DNA of 64,000 nucleotides from Brienomyrus brachyistius (GCF_023856365.1 NC_064541.1:25708214-25772213); one strand, 5' to 3'; counted from the stretch's first letter, positions 45,128 through 57,450 are shown. Translations and numbers: made by a program. The notes: generated by a model from the letters alone, not told the origin.

Positions 45128-48100
45128 ATGCTTTTTCTAGGTATTTGGGGACTCATGGTTCTTAGTTCTTTGTCTAATGGACAGTTTGCTAGAGAAAGTC
45201 AGTCACAAACACCTTCACTTTGGAAGAGGCTGTGGTCTGATACACGACGGCCCCAAGCTCTGCAGTCACCTCATGAACTGTTCCCTGTGCTGCCTCTACA
45301 AGAGCTACAGGAGGTGTCAAAATCACATAAGGGACGCCTGGACATCTTAGAACCTAGTAAACAGGCTATAGATGCACCGCTAGTGATGCAAGAGTCTCAG
45401 GAGCTGCCTCAAGAGGTGATATCATTCACACCAGGAGCTGCGGAGGCACCTGTGGTCACGCCAGGAACTGAGGAGGTGCTTTTGGTCATGCTGGGACCTG
45501 CAGGCCTACCTGTAGTTATGCCAGGAACTGAGGAGGTGCTATTTGTTACGCCGGGACCTGCGGAGAGGCCTGCGGTGACGGCGGGGCCTGCGGAGGGGCC
45601 TGCGGTGACGTCGGGGCCTGCAGAGGGGCCTGCGGTGACGTCGGGGCCTGCGGTGACGGAGAGGCCTGCGGTGACAGAGAGGCCTGCGGTGACGTCGGGG
45701 CCTGCGGAGAGGCCTGCGGTGACGTCGGGGCCTGCGGAGAGGCCTGCGGTGACGGAGAGGCCTGCGGTGACGGCGGGGCCTGCGGAGGGGCCTGCGGTGA
45801 CGGCGGGGCCTGCGGAGAGGCCTGCGGTGACGGAGAGGCCTGCGGTGACGGCGGGGCCTGCGGAGGGGCCTGCGGTGGCGGAGAGGCCTGCGGTGACGGC
45901 GGGGCCTGCGGTGACGGCGGGGCCTGCGGTGACGGCGGGGCCTGCGGAGAGGCCTGCGGTGGCGGAGAGGCCTGCGGTGACGGCGGGGCCTGCGGAGGGG
46001 CCTGCGGTGACTGCGGGGCCTGCGGAGGGGCCTGCGGAGAGGCCTGCGGTGACGGCGGGGCCTGCGGTGACGGCGGGGCCTGCGGAGAGGCCTGCGGTGA
46101 CGTCGGGGCCTGCGGAGAGGCCTGCGGTGGCGGAGGGGCCTGCGGAGGGGCCTGCGGTGACGGCGGGGCCTGCGGAGAGGCCTGCGGTGGCGGAGGGGCC
46201 TGCGGAGGGGCCTGCGGTGACTGCGGGGCCTGCGGAGGGGCCTGCGGAGAGGCCTGCGGTGACGGCGGGGCCTGCGGAGAGGCCTGCGGAGGGGCCTGCG
46301 GTGACGGCGGGGCCTGCGGAGGGGCCATTTGTAGTCATGCCCGGAGCAGAAGAGGCACCTCTGGTCACACCAGGAATTGAGAAAATGCCTGTGTCCCAGT
46401 GGCAGCATGTTCAGGTACAGCAGCTTCCTTTCATGGATCAGCAACCTGGGTTTTCCCAGGAACCTATACCACAGTCCTATGTACCACTATGGCATGAGGT
46501 CCCACAGCAACAGTACCAGGGGCTGCAAGATCAGGTGGTGGAACCGCAGCCCTGGGATCCGGAATGTCATAGACAGTTGCAGCCCAGCATGCCCCTGTGG
46601 ACTCAGGCTGAACAGCCCCAGAGGCCCACATCTGAACAGAAGGTCCTGAGGTTGCAAAGCAACCCTACTGCTGAACATATGAAAAGACCTGAAGCTGAAG
46701 TACAGCCTGTCCTGGCAGAGTGCCAAGAGAGCTCCGTCCTGGTGGCTGTGCAGAGGGACCTGCTGGGCTTCGGCCGGCTGATCCAGCCCGCTGAGGTGCA
46801 CTTGGGAGGCTGTGCTCCAAAGGGGCAGGATGCTTCTGCTCAGCTGCTGCTGTTCGAGTCGGAGCTCCATGGCTGTGGCAGCACCCTAACGGTAGGCAGC
46901 CTGGCGCTACGGGGGTTAGCTTAGCATTTACTAGCTGTAACAACCGATTATGTAGTAAATGAAACAAATTTTCATTAGCTACGTTTACATTTTCAGGGGT
47001 GCGTTTGCCAAAGGGTTTTCCCTAAAGTAGTTTGTTACCTCGCACTTAAGATCATTTTTTGATAAATGAGTGTTTCTCAAAACCCTTTAACTGAAGTAAC
47101 TTCATTCCAAAATTAATGGGTGATCTGACCCACTGGTTATCTTCTGTCATTCTTTATTTGAGCTTTTACCAGTTATTCTGTCACAGATGCCAGAAGTCAC
47201 CCGAAAGTATCCCAAAGATGTGCTGATGCTTATGATGATTATGATGATGATGATGATGATGGTTGGTTAATGCTGTGATATGAAATTATAACGTAGGCTA
47301 TAAATTTGTTACATTTTGTCACGTTATTGCTTAATTCGTTGTTCCACTAGTTGTGTGGGTACTAACTATAGTAAAATGCCCATCCAACTACAGATGACCG
47401 AAGAGTTCCTTGTGTACACCTTCACCCTGAAGTACGAACCACGAGAACTGCTCTCTGCTCCTATTGTGAGGACGGACAGTATGACGGTCAGCATCGAGTG
47501 CACCTACTCGAGGTGAGGAAATGTCATGTCTGATATATTTGGGGAGCATCAGTGCCTGTCGCATGCGAAATCTGGGAGATGATTATCCTAATGTGGCTAA
47601 TTGTAGGAAACACAAGGTGAGCAGCAGCACCCTAAAGCCAACCTGGATCCCCTTCTACACGTCGCTGTCTGCAGAGGAGCTCTTTGTCTTTTCCCTGAGG
47701 TTCATGAATGGTAGGTGAGACGTTTGTAGAAAGCCTTGTGGCCTTGTATTTTATTGTATTCTTTTCTAGATGACTGGCTGTCAGAGAAGGCTTCCAAAGT
47801 CTACGTGCTGGGAGATGTCATGAACATCGAAGTCTCGGTCTCATCAGCCAACCACGTACCTCTCCGCATCTTCATGGATAGCTGCGTGGCAACCTCAGCT
47901 CCAGACGTGAACGCCGCTCCCAGATATACCTTCATCCAGAACCACGGGTGGGTGTGGCAGCCGCCCGGGGGCGAGTCGGCCCTCTGGAAGCTCCAGCCGT
48001 AACATGCTGCTGCTTCTCCTTCAGCTGTCTGACTGACGCCAAGATGACGGCCTCGCGCTCTCGCTTCATGCCCAGAACCCAAGACGATAAGCTGCACATG

Positions 48101-48656
48101 CAGCTGGATGCTTTCAGGTTCTCCCAGGCCCCTCACAGCTCAGTGAGTAAAATCCGGCCTGTCGGTTCGCGTCTCATTCTGTTCTGGAACGGCGGCTGAC
48201 GTGTGAATCCTTCCAGGTTTACCTTACTTGCTTCTTGAAGGCATCTGCAGCTTCTGTTCCCAGCGACTCCCAGTACAAGGCCTGCTTCTTCTCTGCCCCA
48301 GCTAACAGGTGTGTTTGGTAGGTCTGAGGGTCGCTCTCGCTGACTGTGAGTGACACCCACTGCCTGTCCCTGTAGGTGGATGGCTGTTGATGGGGACAAC
48401 AGTGCGTGCTCCTGCTGTGACTTTGACTGCAGCCCCAGGAAGGCCAGACGTCTGGCTGACTCAGGTAGCTTTTATTCTCCAGTGTGGAGGTAACGCTGAT
48501 GATGATGATGATGATGATGATGATGGTGATGAGGCTTCTGCTTTCCCTACTCCAGCAATGTACTGGGAGGGCCAATCGACCCATGGCCCAGTCTCTGTCC
48601 TTGAGAAGCCTGTGCAGAATGATCTCCTCCCACAGCAGAGGATGTTTAAGTGGTGA
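45128..48656 (+). CDS. zp3: ZP3-like egg-coat (zona pellucida / chorion) protein with a long amino-terminal repeat
   Basis: Eight exons: 45128-46891, 47394-47512, 47607-47710, 47770-47947, 48025-48142, 48217-48308, 48376-48464 and 48556-48656, giving 854 residues (typical ZP3 is 400-500). A signal peptide ([18 protein letters not shown]) is followed by a GPAE-repeat at about 142-400, a Q/P-rich segment, then the ZP domain from about 530. ZP-domain landmarks are [71 protein letters not shown] and CSCCDFDC. A basic cleavage-type site, RKARR, is at 813-817. No carboxy-terminal membrane segment follows, as in many fish ZP3s. Polymerised ZP3 builds the egg envelope. Which fish zp3 subfamily is not resolved. 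Confidence 0.92.
45553..46328 (+). repeat. GC-rich coding minisatellite in zp3 exon 1
   Basis: Short in-frame units encode mixtures of [24 protein letters not shown] and ERPAVAE. They are built from the DNA blocks GGGGCCTGCGGAGAGGCCTG, CGGTGACGGC and CGGTGGCGGA. Block order is irregular, indicating repeated slippage or unequal exchange. All length changes keep multiples of three, so the plus frame is intact. Minus-strand frames of up to 319 codons are open only because of the repeat. Confidence 0.95.
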
Positions 48657-48833
48657 GCCGCATGGTAAACGGAGACCATGAGGAAATGAAATGAAATGGT
48701 TATGGTGGACAACCTGTTCTCCAAGGAGTCACATCTGAATATGTGGTTCTGGCTGGACTGGGGGGCGGAGTCACAGTACTGCTCTGTATAAGTGCTGGAA
48801 ACTTTTCTTCAAATGAGTGGATTTAAACTTCAA

Positions 48834-48839
48834 AATAAA
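48834..48839 (+). promoter_or_regulatory. Polyadenylation signal AATAAA for the zp3-like gene
   Basis: It lies in TTCAAAATAAAAAAATT, about 180 bp after the stop. Confidence 0.65.
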
Positions 48840-48859
48840 AAAATTAAATAATTTTGCTT

Positions 48860-51051
48860 TGTGCTGTACAACCTTGCACAAGGGAAGCCCGTTTCACAAA
48901 GGAGTTTAATTTGCAGAATGCTCACTTTCGATCCTGTGTGTGTCAAAGCCTCAAAGTGTTAAATATTCTCATCCAGGTAAGAAATGGATTTTGAGGAACA
49001 TCAACAGGCTCCTGCTTTAGGGGGTTTAGTCATCTTAAACTATGGTTGTCAGCGTGATGCATTTTTCCCCCCAATCTGTGCTGGGCAGGTGCGTTCTTGG
49101 TTTTTCATAACAGCCATAACGGCTGCTTTGATAGTGACTCTGCAACAATGCACTGGTGAAAATGCAACATGGCTGAGTTGAACAATTTTATTAGTGTTGA
49201 AATTATCAGGGACTGCTATTTAATACCCATAAAACAAATTTTCTGTGCCTAATTTTACATAAAAATCCCTTTGCAAATCTTGTATGAATTGGAAAAAATC
49301 AAATGTAAATGTGTTGTATTCTTTTTGTCTGAACACCTGTCCTTCAGCTCTGAGTAACTTGACTGTTGGCCATACTGGGCCCAGCTGTGATTATACATTT
49401 GCTGTGTAAGATGACTCAAACCCCAGTACATAGTGTGAAACCAGTGAGCTTGACTCCTTGGCTGAGCCTAGCATTGGGAAGTTCATCAGTAAGTGGTTAG
49501 GAAAAGAGAGGAGGCATTGTGAAGCTGATCAATGCTGTGATGCTGCACGTGCAGATAAGCTCTTTGTGTGGTCTGCACCACCCACCGCAGCCCCCGTCAC
49601 GGAAGGAAGCACCATAAACTGGAGGCAGTCTTTGGTTCCATCTGTCACGACACGCTACCTCAGATCGGAAGGTCACCGGTTCTGATCCTACGGTCTGAAG
49701 TTTTCATTGTCAGACATTTTGAAACAAGGCCCTTAACTCCCAGTTGCTCTCTGGCCCTCTTCTCCAAGGTCCAAATTTCAGTGATGGAAAGCCAAGATAC
49801 ACAGCCACCACTAAAATGTGAGCATGGAATGGGGAGCTGTCTTACTGGATTTTGCTGATCAGCTGGGGATTTGATCGCAAGGCCCAGATGCAGCCTGCAG
49901 TCCAGCTGTTGAACACCCCTGTTCTAGGGACCGTCTGATCCATCCATCCATCAAATGAGACCAATAGGATCAGACTGGGATACAGTTGAGTGGCTCTGGG
50001 CTGGGAGATGTACAATTGGGGGTGGCACAACTTTTTCTATGTTTCTTGCTTATGGGGGAGGGTCATCTAGAAGTAATTTTGGTTAAGTTCAGGGCAAAGT
50101 ATGTAAGCAGGTGTTTTGAAACCATATTTACATATTTTGTGTCGTCAGTGACAGAGCAGGATCACAAGTCGCTATCTGCTACACGTGCTTTGCATTACAC
50201 AAAATTAATTCTAAATTCTTCAGACTTCAATCAGATCGTTTGTACTGTGAATGAGATCTGTAGTCGTAACCATAGAGATTTTTTAAATAAAAAAAAAGAT
50301 TCATGTAACAAAGCATATAAAGTATTATGGAAGTAAGTTAAAACGTGTTGGAAAACGTAATATATGTTAATCTGATGAGAATAATATTGTAAATGTCTTT
50401 CTGAACTGCAATCATTGTTCTCTCTCGCTTTTACTCCAGCCCCCAGTACCGATCACAGTACCTCATAAATGATTTCTATCAGTGATGAAATAAGTGTTCG
50501 TGTTTAGGATGAGAGCGAATACAGAAAACGGTTCAGCTCCGAAGCTGCACGACGGGTAACGAAAGGTACATAGGATGCAGGTAATAGGATGCCCAGAAGA
50601 CCTTCACAACGTTCTGATGACGTTCTGCACTTTCACACCTGTCGTAGCACGCTGATAATAGATATCTGTGTCTCGCTGTATTGCTGCAGGACACAGCGAT
50701 GAGCTGCGTCTGACATAACATTTAACAGTAATTCTGCTGAAAGTTCTGAAGAATCGCCCTCCCACTGGAAAATCAGCTTTCGCCGAATTAATAAGAAACG
50801 GCCCGGTTGGCCACCAATGGCAAGGGGAGGTACACAGCAATGTCCGTAACCACGGATTTAAGGCGACGTGGTGCCGATCGCGGATGTATCGCAGGGCGTA
50901 TGCCCTGTAAATGCGAAGACAAGGCGTGCGGTCCGGCGTCTCTCGGCCCCCTTCGGCACCTTCGGGTTGCTGGGGTGATGCTTTTGTTTACCCACAGTCA
51001 CGTGTTTAAATGTGTTTGCTATTGCGTTTCCCATATGTGAGCGTCAGGACC
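48860..51051. other. Intergenic, zp3-like gene to ubxn11
   Basis: No conserved gene was recognised. A CpG-rich segment at about 50,860-50,960 lies just upstream of ubxn11 and may hold its promoter. A short stretch near 49,650 (CACGCTACCTCAGATCGGAA) resembles a tRNA-SINE relic. Confidence 0.45.
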
Positions 51052-54000
51052 ATGAGCTCTCCGCTGCATCTGCTGGCTAAAAGCAGGAGAGTTCCTCTCC
51101 CTGACGTCCAGGGCAACTGGTAAGAAACGTGGCTTGTTTGGAACAATAAAAAATATATATAATCATCCGATGGCTGTGGCGGGGCTGTGATCCAGTGAGT
51201 TTTTTCTGCAATAGGAACAGAGAACTGCTTCCGAGAGACAACCACGCACGTAAGCACACTGTCTTACTGTTCATTCACATGATTTTTCAGGAACAATGCA
51301 AGAATCCTAGGTGTTTACATGGTTTACACTCTGATTTAGTTGTAATTGCTGTTCTGAACATCAATGACATGGTGCTGTGTGTGATTTGAGCACGGAGCTG
51401 TGACGGCGGGTGGCGTCTCCCACCCCCAGGGGTACGTCAGCCGGCCCCCGGGGTCACTGGGTTGTCCACGTCGCAGTCAAAGACCACACGGAACGTGAGC
51501 GCCAGCAATGGTAATTTTAGATTTTACATTTGAGGTGACTACTGTACAACAGCGGAACCAGAAATTACAGTGTGGATGGGCTGACAGAAAGTCAGCTGGC
51601 TGGTTCTGTAATAAAGGGAGCTGAAAATCATTTTACTACAGGCTACATGCCTGACTGGTAGGAATTTTGGGGGATGGGGAGTTCAAACACGTTACTTTAT
51701 CATGCGGCGGGAGCCTGCCCGCCTCTGCCCGCCTCTGCCCGCCTCTGCCCCCAGGCTCCGGCCTCAGTGACTTGGCACTGATGTCCACCATGATGCAGAA
51801 ACTGGGCCAACTGGAGCACAAAGTTCGCAGCCAGGCCGTGGAGATCCAGCACAAGGTGACTGGGATATAAAAAATAATGTTTTGGTCTCTGAGCAAAACG
51901 CCTGGATGCGCAGTATATTCCCTAATATGTCGAGACTCGGAGTATTTGTCAGTATATTCCCTAATATGTCGAGACTCTGAGTATTTGTCAGTATATTCCC
52001 TAATATGTCGAGACTCTGAGTATTTGTCAGTATATTCCCTAATATGTCGAGACTCTGAGTATTTTTGCAGTATATCCCCTAATATGTCGAGACTCTGAGT
52101 ATTTTTCAGTATATCCCCTAATATGTCGAGACTCGGAGTATTTTTTCAGTATATTCCCTAATATGTCGAGACTCGGAGTATTTGTCTGCCTCTTTCATTC
52201 TCTTTCTTTCTTTGCAGGACAAAAAAATATCTGTCCTGGAGGAGAAGCTGAAACTCCTGCAAAGCCCAAAAGGTAGCCCCTGCCACCCATCCCCCCCCAC
52301 ACACACCCACCTCGGGGAGCTGTTGGTACAGAATGCAGTCTGCTCACGTAGCTCGTCCTGTTTGTGGTGCCGCAGAAGAAGCCAGCGAGCCCAATCGAGT
52401 GCAGGACCTGGAGAGAACGTGTCTGAGCCTTCAGGAGCAAGTGTGGGAGATGGAGGTGAAAAGGGAGAAGGTTCCCTTATGCTTAAGTTTCACACCGGGG
52501 GGGCCTGGGTCCAGCACCCAGAGGTCTGCACCTGTGAGCTTCTAATGTAGCTTCTCTAGAGCCATATTTCCCAACCCAGTCCTTGGGGGCCCCTAGCCGG
52601 TCCTCGTTTTTAATCCCTCCCAGTTCCTGGCAAAAACCTGGACTGTCTGGGGGTCGGGACTGGGCAGGGAAACATGGCTTTAGAGAAGCTACATTAAAAA
52701 CCAGGAGGTCATGAGGTATAGAGGAGAACCCATCATGAGGCTCCTCTGAAATGTGTGTTTAAAGTCCACTGGGCCACGAGGGTCTCATGTTTTAGTTACA
52801 CCGAATCATCTGATTGGATGAATCAGGTTACAGACGTGCGAAAGTTACATCTGTTTTTTTTATGTAATACACTGACGCTTGTACAAGTGAGAGGTGACAG
52901 CAAAGCTTGGAGTCACAATGTGGGATCCAGTATTTACCTGCAGTTTTTGGGGTTAAGGGCTTCCATCAAGGGTCCAGCAGGGATTTGACCCCGCCACCTT
53001 CTGACTCCAAACCCACAGAGCAGTTTATACGAAGGTTATCTTTTTAATGATGAAAACCCAAGTTATTTTTAATGCCTCGTTGCAGTATCACTCGCCTGCA
53101 CACGAGATACACTAAGTGCTAATAGTGTGTGGTCTTCCGCACAGCGCTTCCTGAATGACTATGGCATGATCTGGGTGGGCAGCAGACAGGAGAGAGAGCT
53201 GGAAAGCAGAGAGGAAGGCCGAGGAGACTGCCAGGCAGGGCCCTGTGCTGCCTCCATCTGGCGCTCTGGTAGGACTGTGCTATTTCAGTTCTCGGGCAAA
53301 GCTCTTTGGCTGAGCTTTGGCTTTTCTAATAAGCCGACCTAGATAAGCGGACCATTTTTCTCAGTAGTAGAATTTTCATGGATTCCTGGATGGATCTGGT
53401 TGTGTGAACACGAGTTTCGTTTCTGTGCTTTAAAACACCTGCTGAGCGGCTTCCCGGCTCGGTCACCAGAGAAGGGTGAGGTGCTGTTAGCAGTGCTTTG
53501 TTATAAAGGCTTGCTGTTTGGCTACCAGGTCCATAACCTGACCGATCTTCTCTAGCAGGCACCACTGTGACCAGGAACTTCTGTGTGAACTTTGACCTGG
53601 TCCTCCAGAGCATCCGGGACCTGAACATTCTGGCCGGGGAGGGGGAGTGTCGTGTGGAGGTCACTAAGGGGGGGGCGCGTCTGACACGAAAAGCCCCTGT
53701 ACCCTCGGTCCCCATCACTCTCTATAAAAATGGTATTCTGGTGTTTGAAGGCCCCTTCCGCGCCTTCCAGGAGCCCAGCACGCAGGTACTTCTGATCTTG
53801 GACTGCTGCTCTAATTGGACACTATGTATCAGCCATGACGACTAAGACTGACCTGTTAGTTGAGCTATAGAATATCCAGTTTGTAAAAGGGTCAGACTTC
53901 CAAAGTTAAAATTAAATGTTAAAGGGTCACATAAATCATATGATTGCTGTGGGGTTGCACGTTGCTATGACGTCACTGACGTGAGACGGTGTTCTTTTCC

Positions 54001-56195
54001 CTGACCCCCCCCCTCCCACCCCCCGGTATTTAATTTCAGCAGATCGTCATGGACCTGATGGATGGGTATTTCCCGTCTGAAATGCAGGAGAGGTTTCCAG
54101 ATGGGGTCACCTTTCAGGTTGGTGTGCCTCTCTGTACATTTTTTCCTTATAAGGAACGTGGCCACACATTGCAATGGTGCACCTTGAAATATATGCCTTT
54201 AAACAGATTTTAAAGTCCATCCACAACTTTGTCAGTTGTGTCAGTTGTGTTTTCAGATAGGACATTCAAATGAAAGTCCAGCAAAGATTTGAAACAGTAG
54301 GAATGCCTGCAGTAAGACTTGTAGTGCTCTATATAGACATCGGAACACCGGTGTTGCGTAGGTGGTCCTGCCCAATACCAGTCTGTCTGTACATTAGCAT
54401 GTACCAACATGCTAATGCTGTTTCCACGTTATTTAGCTATTTCCATTCGCTGAGCAAGAAGAGAACTCGGATCGCTAAGTGCATATGTGATGCCTGCAGG
54501 TGACTGACAGGCGTGAGGAGGTCTTCAAAGGGAAGCCCAGGCAGACGGGGTTCCCGGGGACGGGGTACTCTGTGGGCGGGGCTACAGCAGCCACTGGTGA
54601 CGGCACTGGTCAAGACCCAGAGAGAGCCGAGCTGCACACAGCGTGTCACATGACAGGTCCGCAGTCCGCTGTTCTTCCTCCTCTCCGGAGGATTAGTGCA
54701 CATGTGTGTCTCTCCACAGCTGCAGACTAGCATGGTACATATGAGCAAATCAGAATATTACCTTAGCAAGGTTTAGGCAGTAAAGGTTCCCATATTTTAA
54801 CTATACTGCCCGCTAGCTGCCCTGTCAGGGAAACTGCAGCTTGGAAGTGTGACCTCATATGAACCACACACCTAAGCAGGAAAGCAGCCAGAGACGAGGC
54901 TCTGCGGCTCTGCTCCTGTCTCTAGGTGGTACAGCAGCTGACGGCAGCGGGCACACAGAACGGTTTCTCAGGAGGCTGCCGAGGAAGGTGGTGAAGGCGG
55001 GCAAAGTGATAGACGTCCGGGACACTGTCCGGTCCGGCCTGCAGGTGAGACGAAGGTCTCAGAATGTTGCTGTGAATTCTGCATCAATATACCTGTTCTC
55101 TATGATCTTGATGGATGGAGTCCCATCTAAACATCCAACGGAGCTGAAGGAGCAGGATCTGTCCTCCATACTCACAAACGTTGTCACATGACCCACAGGC
55201 CTCGTCGGTCCACCCTGAGGTGACCGTCATAGATACGCCCACTCTGCAGGATTTAAAAACCCGGTAGGATCCCCCCCACACCTGAATGCTGCTTTACCTT
55301 TGTGTGAATAATTATTCATGCATTAACTGGCTTCATTTGGAATGGGCCGGAATAAGGCAACAGGCACTATCAGTGCCAAAGGAGGACTTTCGCACTCATA
55401 CCTGCGAATATCCCATTAACTTAGCCGAACCCCACAGGTCAGTCGCCCCCGGCGATGTCACGTCCCTGCGTGTCCGCTCTGAGGACGGAGACCATACCTT
55501 TCTCCTCAAGATGCTATGTTCTGACACTATTGGCCAGCTGCGTTGCTACCTGGACATGCACAGGTGAGCAGACTGGCATGACCCAAACAAAGACCCATTT
55601 CATGGCTGTTATATCCAATAAGAGGCAAGACTGTTCTCTGCATCTGACATATGTGCAAAAAGAAAAATTAAAGGATGAGGATTTAGTAATTTCATTTGAC
55701 CACAAGGTGGCAGTAGATACACAGTAGTAAACAGCTGACAGAATCTCAGATCACATAATAAACTGTAAACACATCCAGTGAGCCTTGCAGTATAGTTCTT
55801 AATGTTGACACATTTTTCAGATTTTGAATTACATACATACGCCTAACCCTCCAGTTAGTCACTCTTCATAAGAGGTGGTTATCGTGCACGTCAGTACCAT
55901 AAGGCAGTGACTGGGGGGGACACTGCATGCTGTGAGCCTTTGAGTGTGCAGCTGCGCTCTCTCCATCCTCCTCTTGCTGTCCCCTAACAGAGGGCTACGC
56001 TGCACATCGTATGACGTCATAAGTGCCTTCCCGCTGCGTCGCCATGACGATAACGACCAAACGCTCCTCAGCTGTGGCCTAACGCCCAACGCCGTCCTGC
56101 TGCTAAGGATCCAGCCGCAGCCAGTGATGCCCAGACCCTCCGCCATCAAGGAATCTCACGGCAAGTTTAGGGTTAATGGTGACGTCGCACTTTAA
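51052..56195 (+). CDS. ubxn11: UBX domain-containing protein 11 (SEP + UBX), complete
   Basis: Fourteen exons chain in phase: 51052-51119, 51215-51249, 51430-51510, 51755-51855, 52218-52272, 52376-52455, 53145-53268, 53559-53785, 54040-54117, 54500-54656, 54926-55044, 55199-55263, 55438-55563 and 55991-56195. They give 506 residues (human about 520). The amino end MSSPLHLLAKSRRVPLP matches the human start. A coiled coil spans about 66-145 (KLGQLEHKVRSQAVEIQHKD, LEEKLKLL), then RFLNDYGMIWVG. The SEP domain is about 235-300 (ITLYKNGILVFEGPF, DLMDGYFPSEMQERFPDGV). The UBX domain is about 398-470 (TSLRVRSEDGDHTFLLKML, YDVISAFPLRRHDDNDQTLL). The family's usual FPR loop for p97 reads FPL here. Human UBXN11 binds Rho-family GTPases; the role in fish is inferred. 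Confidence 0.9.
51712..51752 (+). repeat. 10-bp repeat forming the polypyrimidine tract of ubxn11 exon 4
   Basis: CTCTGCCCGC is repeated about four times and runs directly into the acceptor CCCCCAG at 51754. Confidence 0.8.
51911..52183 (+). repeat. 39-bp minisatellite, 7 copies, in a ubxn11 intron
   Basis: The unit is CAGTATATTCCCTAATATGT followed by CGAGACTCTGAGTATTTGT. Copies vary at CTGAG/CGGAG and at the TTTGT/TTTTTC end. The array ends about 35 bp before the acceptor of exon 5. Confidence 0.92.
52543..52696. mobile_element. 154-bp palindromic MITE in a ubxn11 intron
   Basis: The ends are TAATGTAGCTTCTCTAGAGC and its near-perfect reverse complement finishing AGAGAAGCTACATTA. The arms (about 37 bp) stay paired through GCCATATTTCCC/GGGAAACATGGC. 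The centre is C/T-rich. It could fold into a single hairpin. Confidence 0.65.
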
Positions 56196-56307
56196 AAAGG
56201 AAATTTTTACTTTTTAAATCGCACCACGCATTTCTGTTTTTGAGTACCGGAAACTTTGCTGTCAGCCTGCATTTGTTCAGGGTTTTATTCCACTACAAAT
56301 GATGAAT

Positions 56308-56313
56308 AATAAA
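56308..56313 (+). promoter_or_regulatory. Polyadenylation signal AATAAA for ubxn11
   Basis: It lies in ATGAATAATAAATGG, 113 bp after the stop. A second AATAAA near 56610 is an alternative. Confidence 0.5.
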
Positions 56314-57430
56314 TGGTCTTTAAATCCGACGAGGTGCATGTGATGTTCTGGGCCAGAACGTAGACGTGGCGATGCGAGTGATTCAGGAAAAGGACAGCAT
56401 GGCTTTTCCGTCACCCCACACCCATACTGCCTTCTGCAAAGGCTGTGCACCATCTCTCCTGTGCCATTTGTGCTTGTTTTAACCTGTATCTGAGCTCATA
56501 CCGCTGCATACCCGAGTACAAAGGGGTGTGGCCAACAGCTGGAAGCTTTGCTGCAGTGTGACCATGACAGGCCCTTTTTTAAAGGTCATCTCACTGAGCA
56601 TTATAATGGGTAATAAAGGCTGTGGAGAGCCTTGCAGTGCGTGCAGACCCATCCAGTGTTAGAGTGAGTCCTGTGACCTCAATTCACTTCACATCTGCTC
56701 TGTCAGACTGAGTGTGAGTCTGGCCAAAAACAACCCCTGTGGGTGGCTGCTGGAACGTGGGAGACAGATGTGGGACCTGAGCGATTAGGAAAACGCCCTG
56801 ACACTGGTGTGTATATGAGAGACAGCTGTGGCATATGTTACCAGCAGCCGGCATGACCAGGGAAGGCATCACCCGGAGTGCTGATCCAAAGACTCAAAAC
56901 CCAGCACGGGCAATCCCAGGTGCTGAACGTGACTCACATCAAGCCCAGGCTGCACTGAAACTCCGTGATGGACAAGCTGCTGGTAGACAGACCATCCATA
57001 AGAGTGACGCGCACGCAGGCCCATCCATAAGAGTGACGCGCACGCAGGCCCATCCATAAGAGTGACGCGCACGCAGGCCCATCCATAAGAGTGACGCGCA
57101 CGCAGGCCCATCCATGAGTGACGCGCACGCAGGCCCATCCATGAGTGACGCGCACGCAGGCCCATCCATAAGAGTGACGCGCACGCAGGCCCATCCATAA
57201 GAGTGACGCGCACGCAGGCCCATCCATAAGAGTGACGCGCACGCAGGCCCATCCATAAGAGTGACGCGCACGCAGGCCCATCCATAAGAGTGACGCGCAC
57301 GCAGACCCATCCATGAGTGACGCGCACGCAGACCCATCCATAAGAGTGACGCGCACACAGGCTTATCAAACACCGTAACTGTAAATGAATCCATATAACC
57401 AAGACAGAGGGAGACTCTGGCTCTGTTACC
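56314..57430. other. Convergent intergenic region, ubxn11 and sh3bgrl3
   Basis: This lies between two genes transcribed toward each other. Apart from the 29-bp minisatellite, nothing was recognised. Confidence 0.45.
56990..57355 (+). repeat. 29-bp minisatellite, about 13 copies
   Basis: The unit is GCCCATCCATAAGAGTGACG followed by CGCACGCAG. Three copies are shortened where CCATAAGAGTG becomes CCATGAGTG. CpG-rich. Long open frames on the minus strand are a by-product of the repeat. Confidence 0.95.
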
Positions 57431-57450
57431 CATGTTACATTTCAAATATT

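Noticed and set aside
48484..48681. Asp/Met-rich frames around 48,500
   Set aside because: They come from an ATG/GAT trinucleotide repeat in a zp3 intron.
56869..57445. Minus-strand frames of 140-177 codons over the 29-bp repeat
   Set aside because: Repeat by-product with simple repeating peptides.
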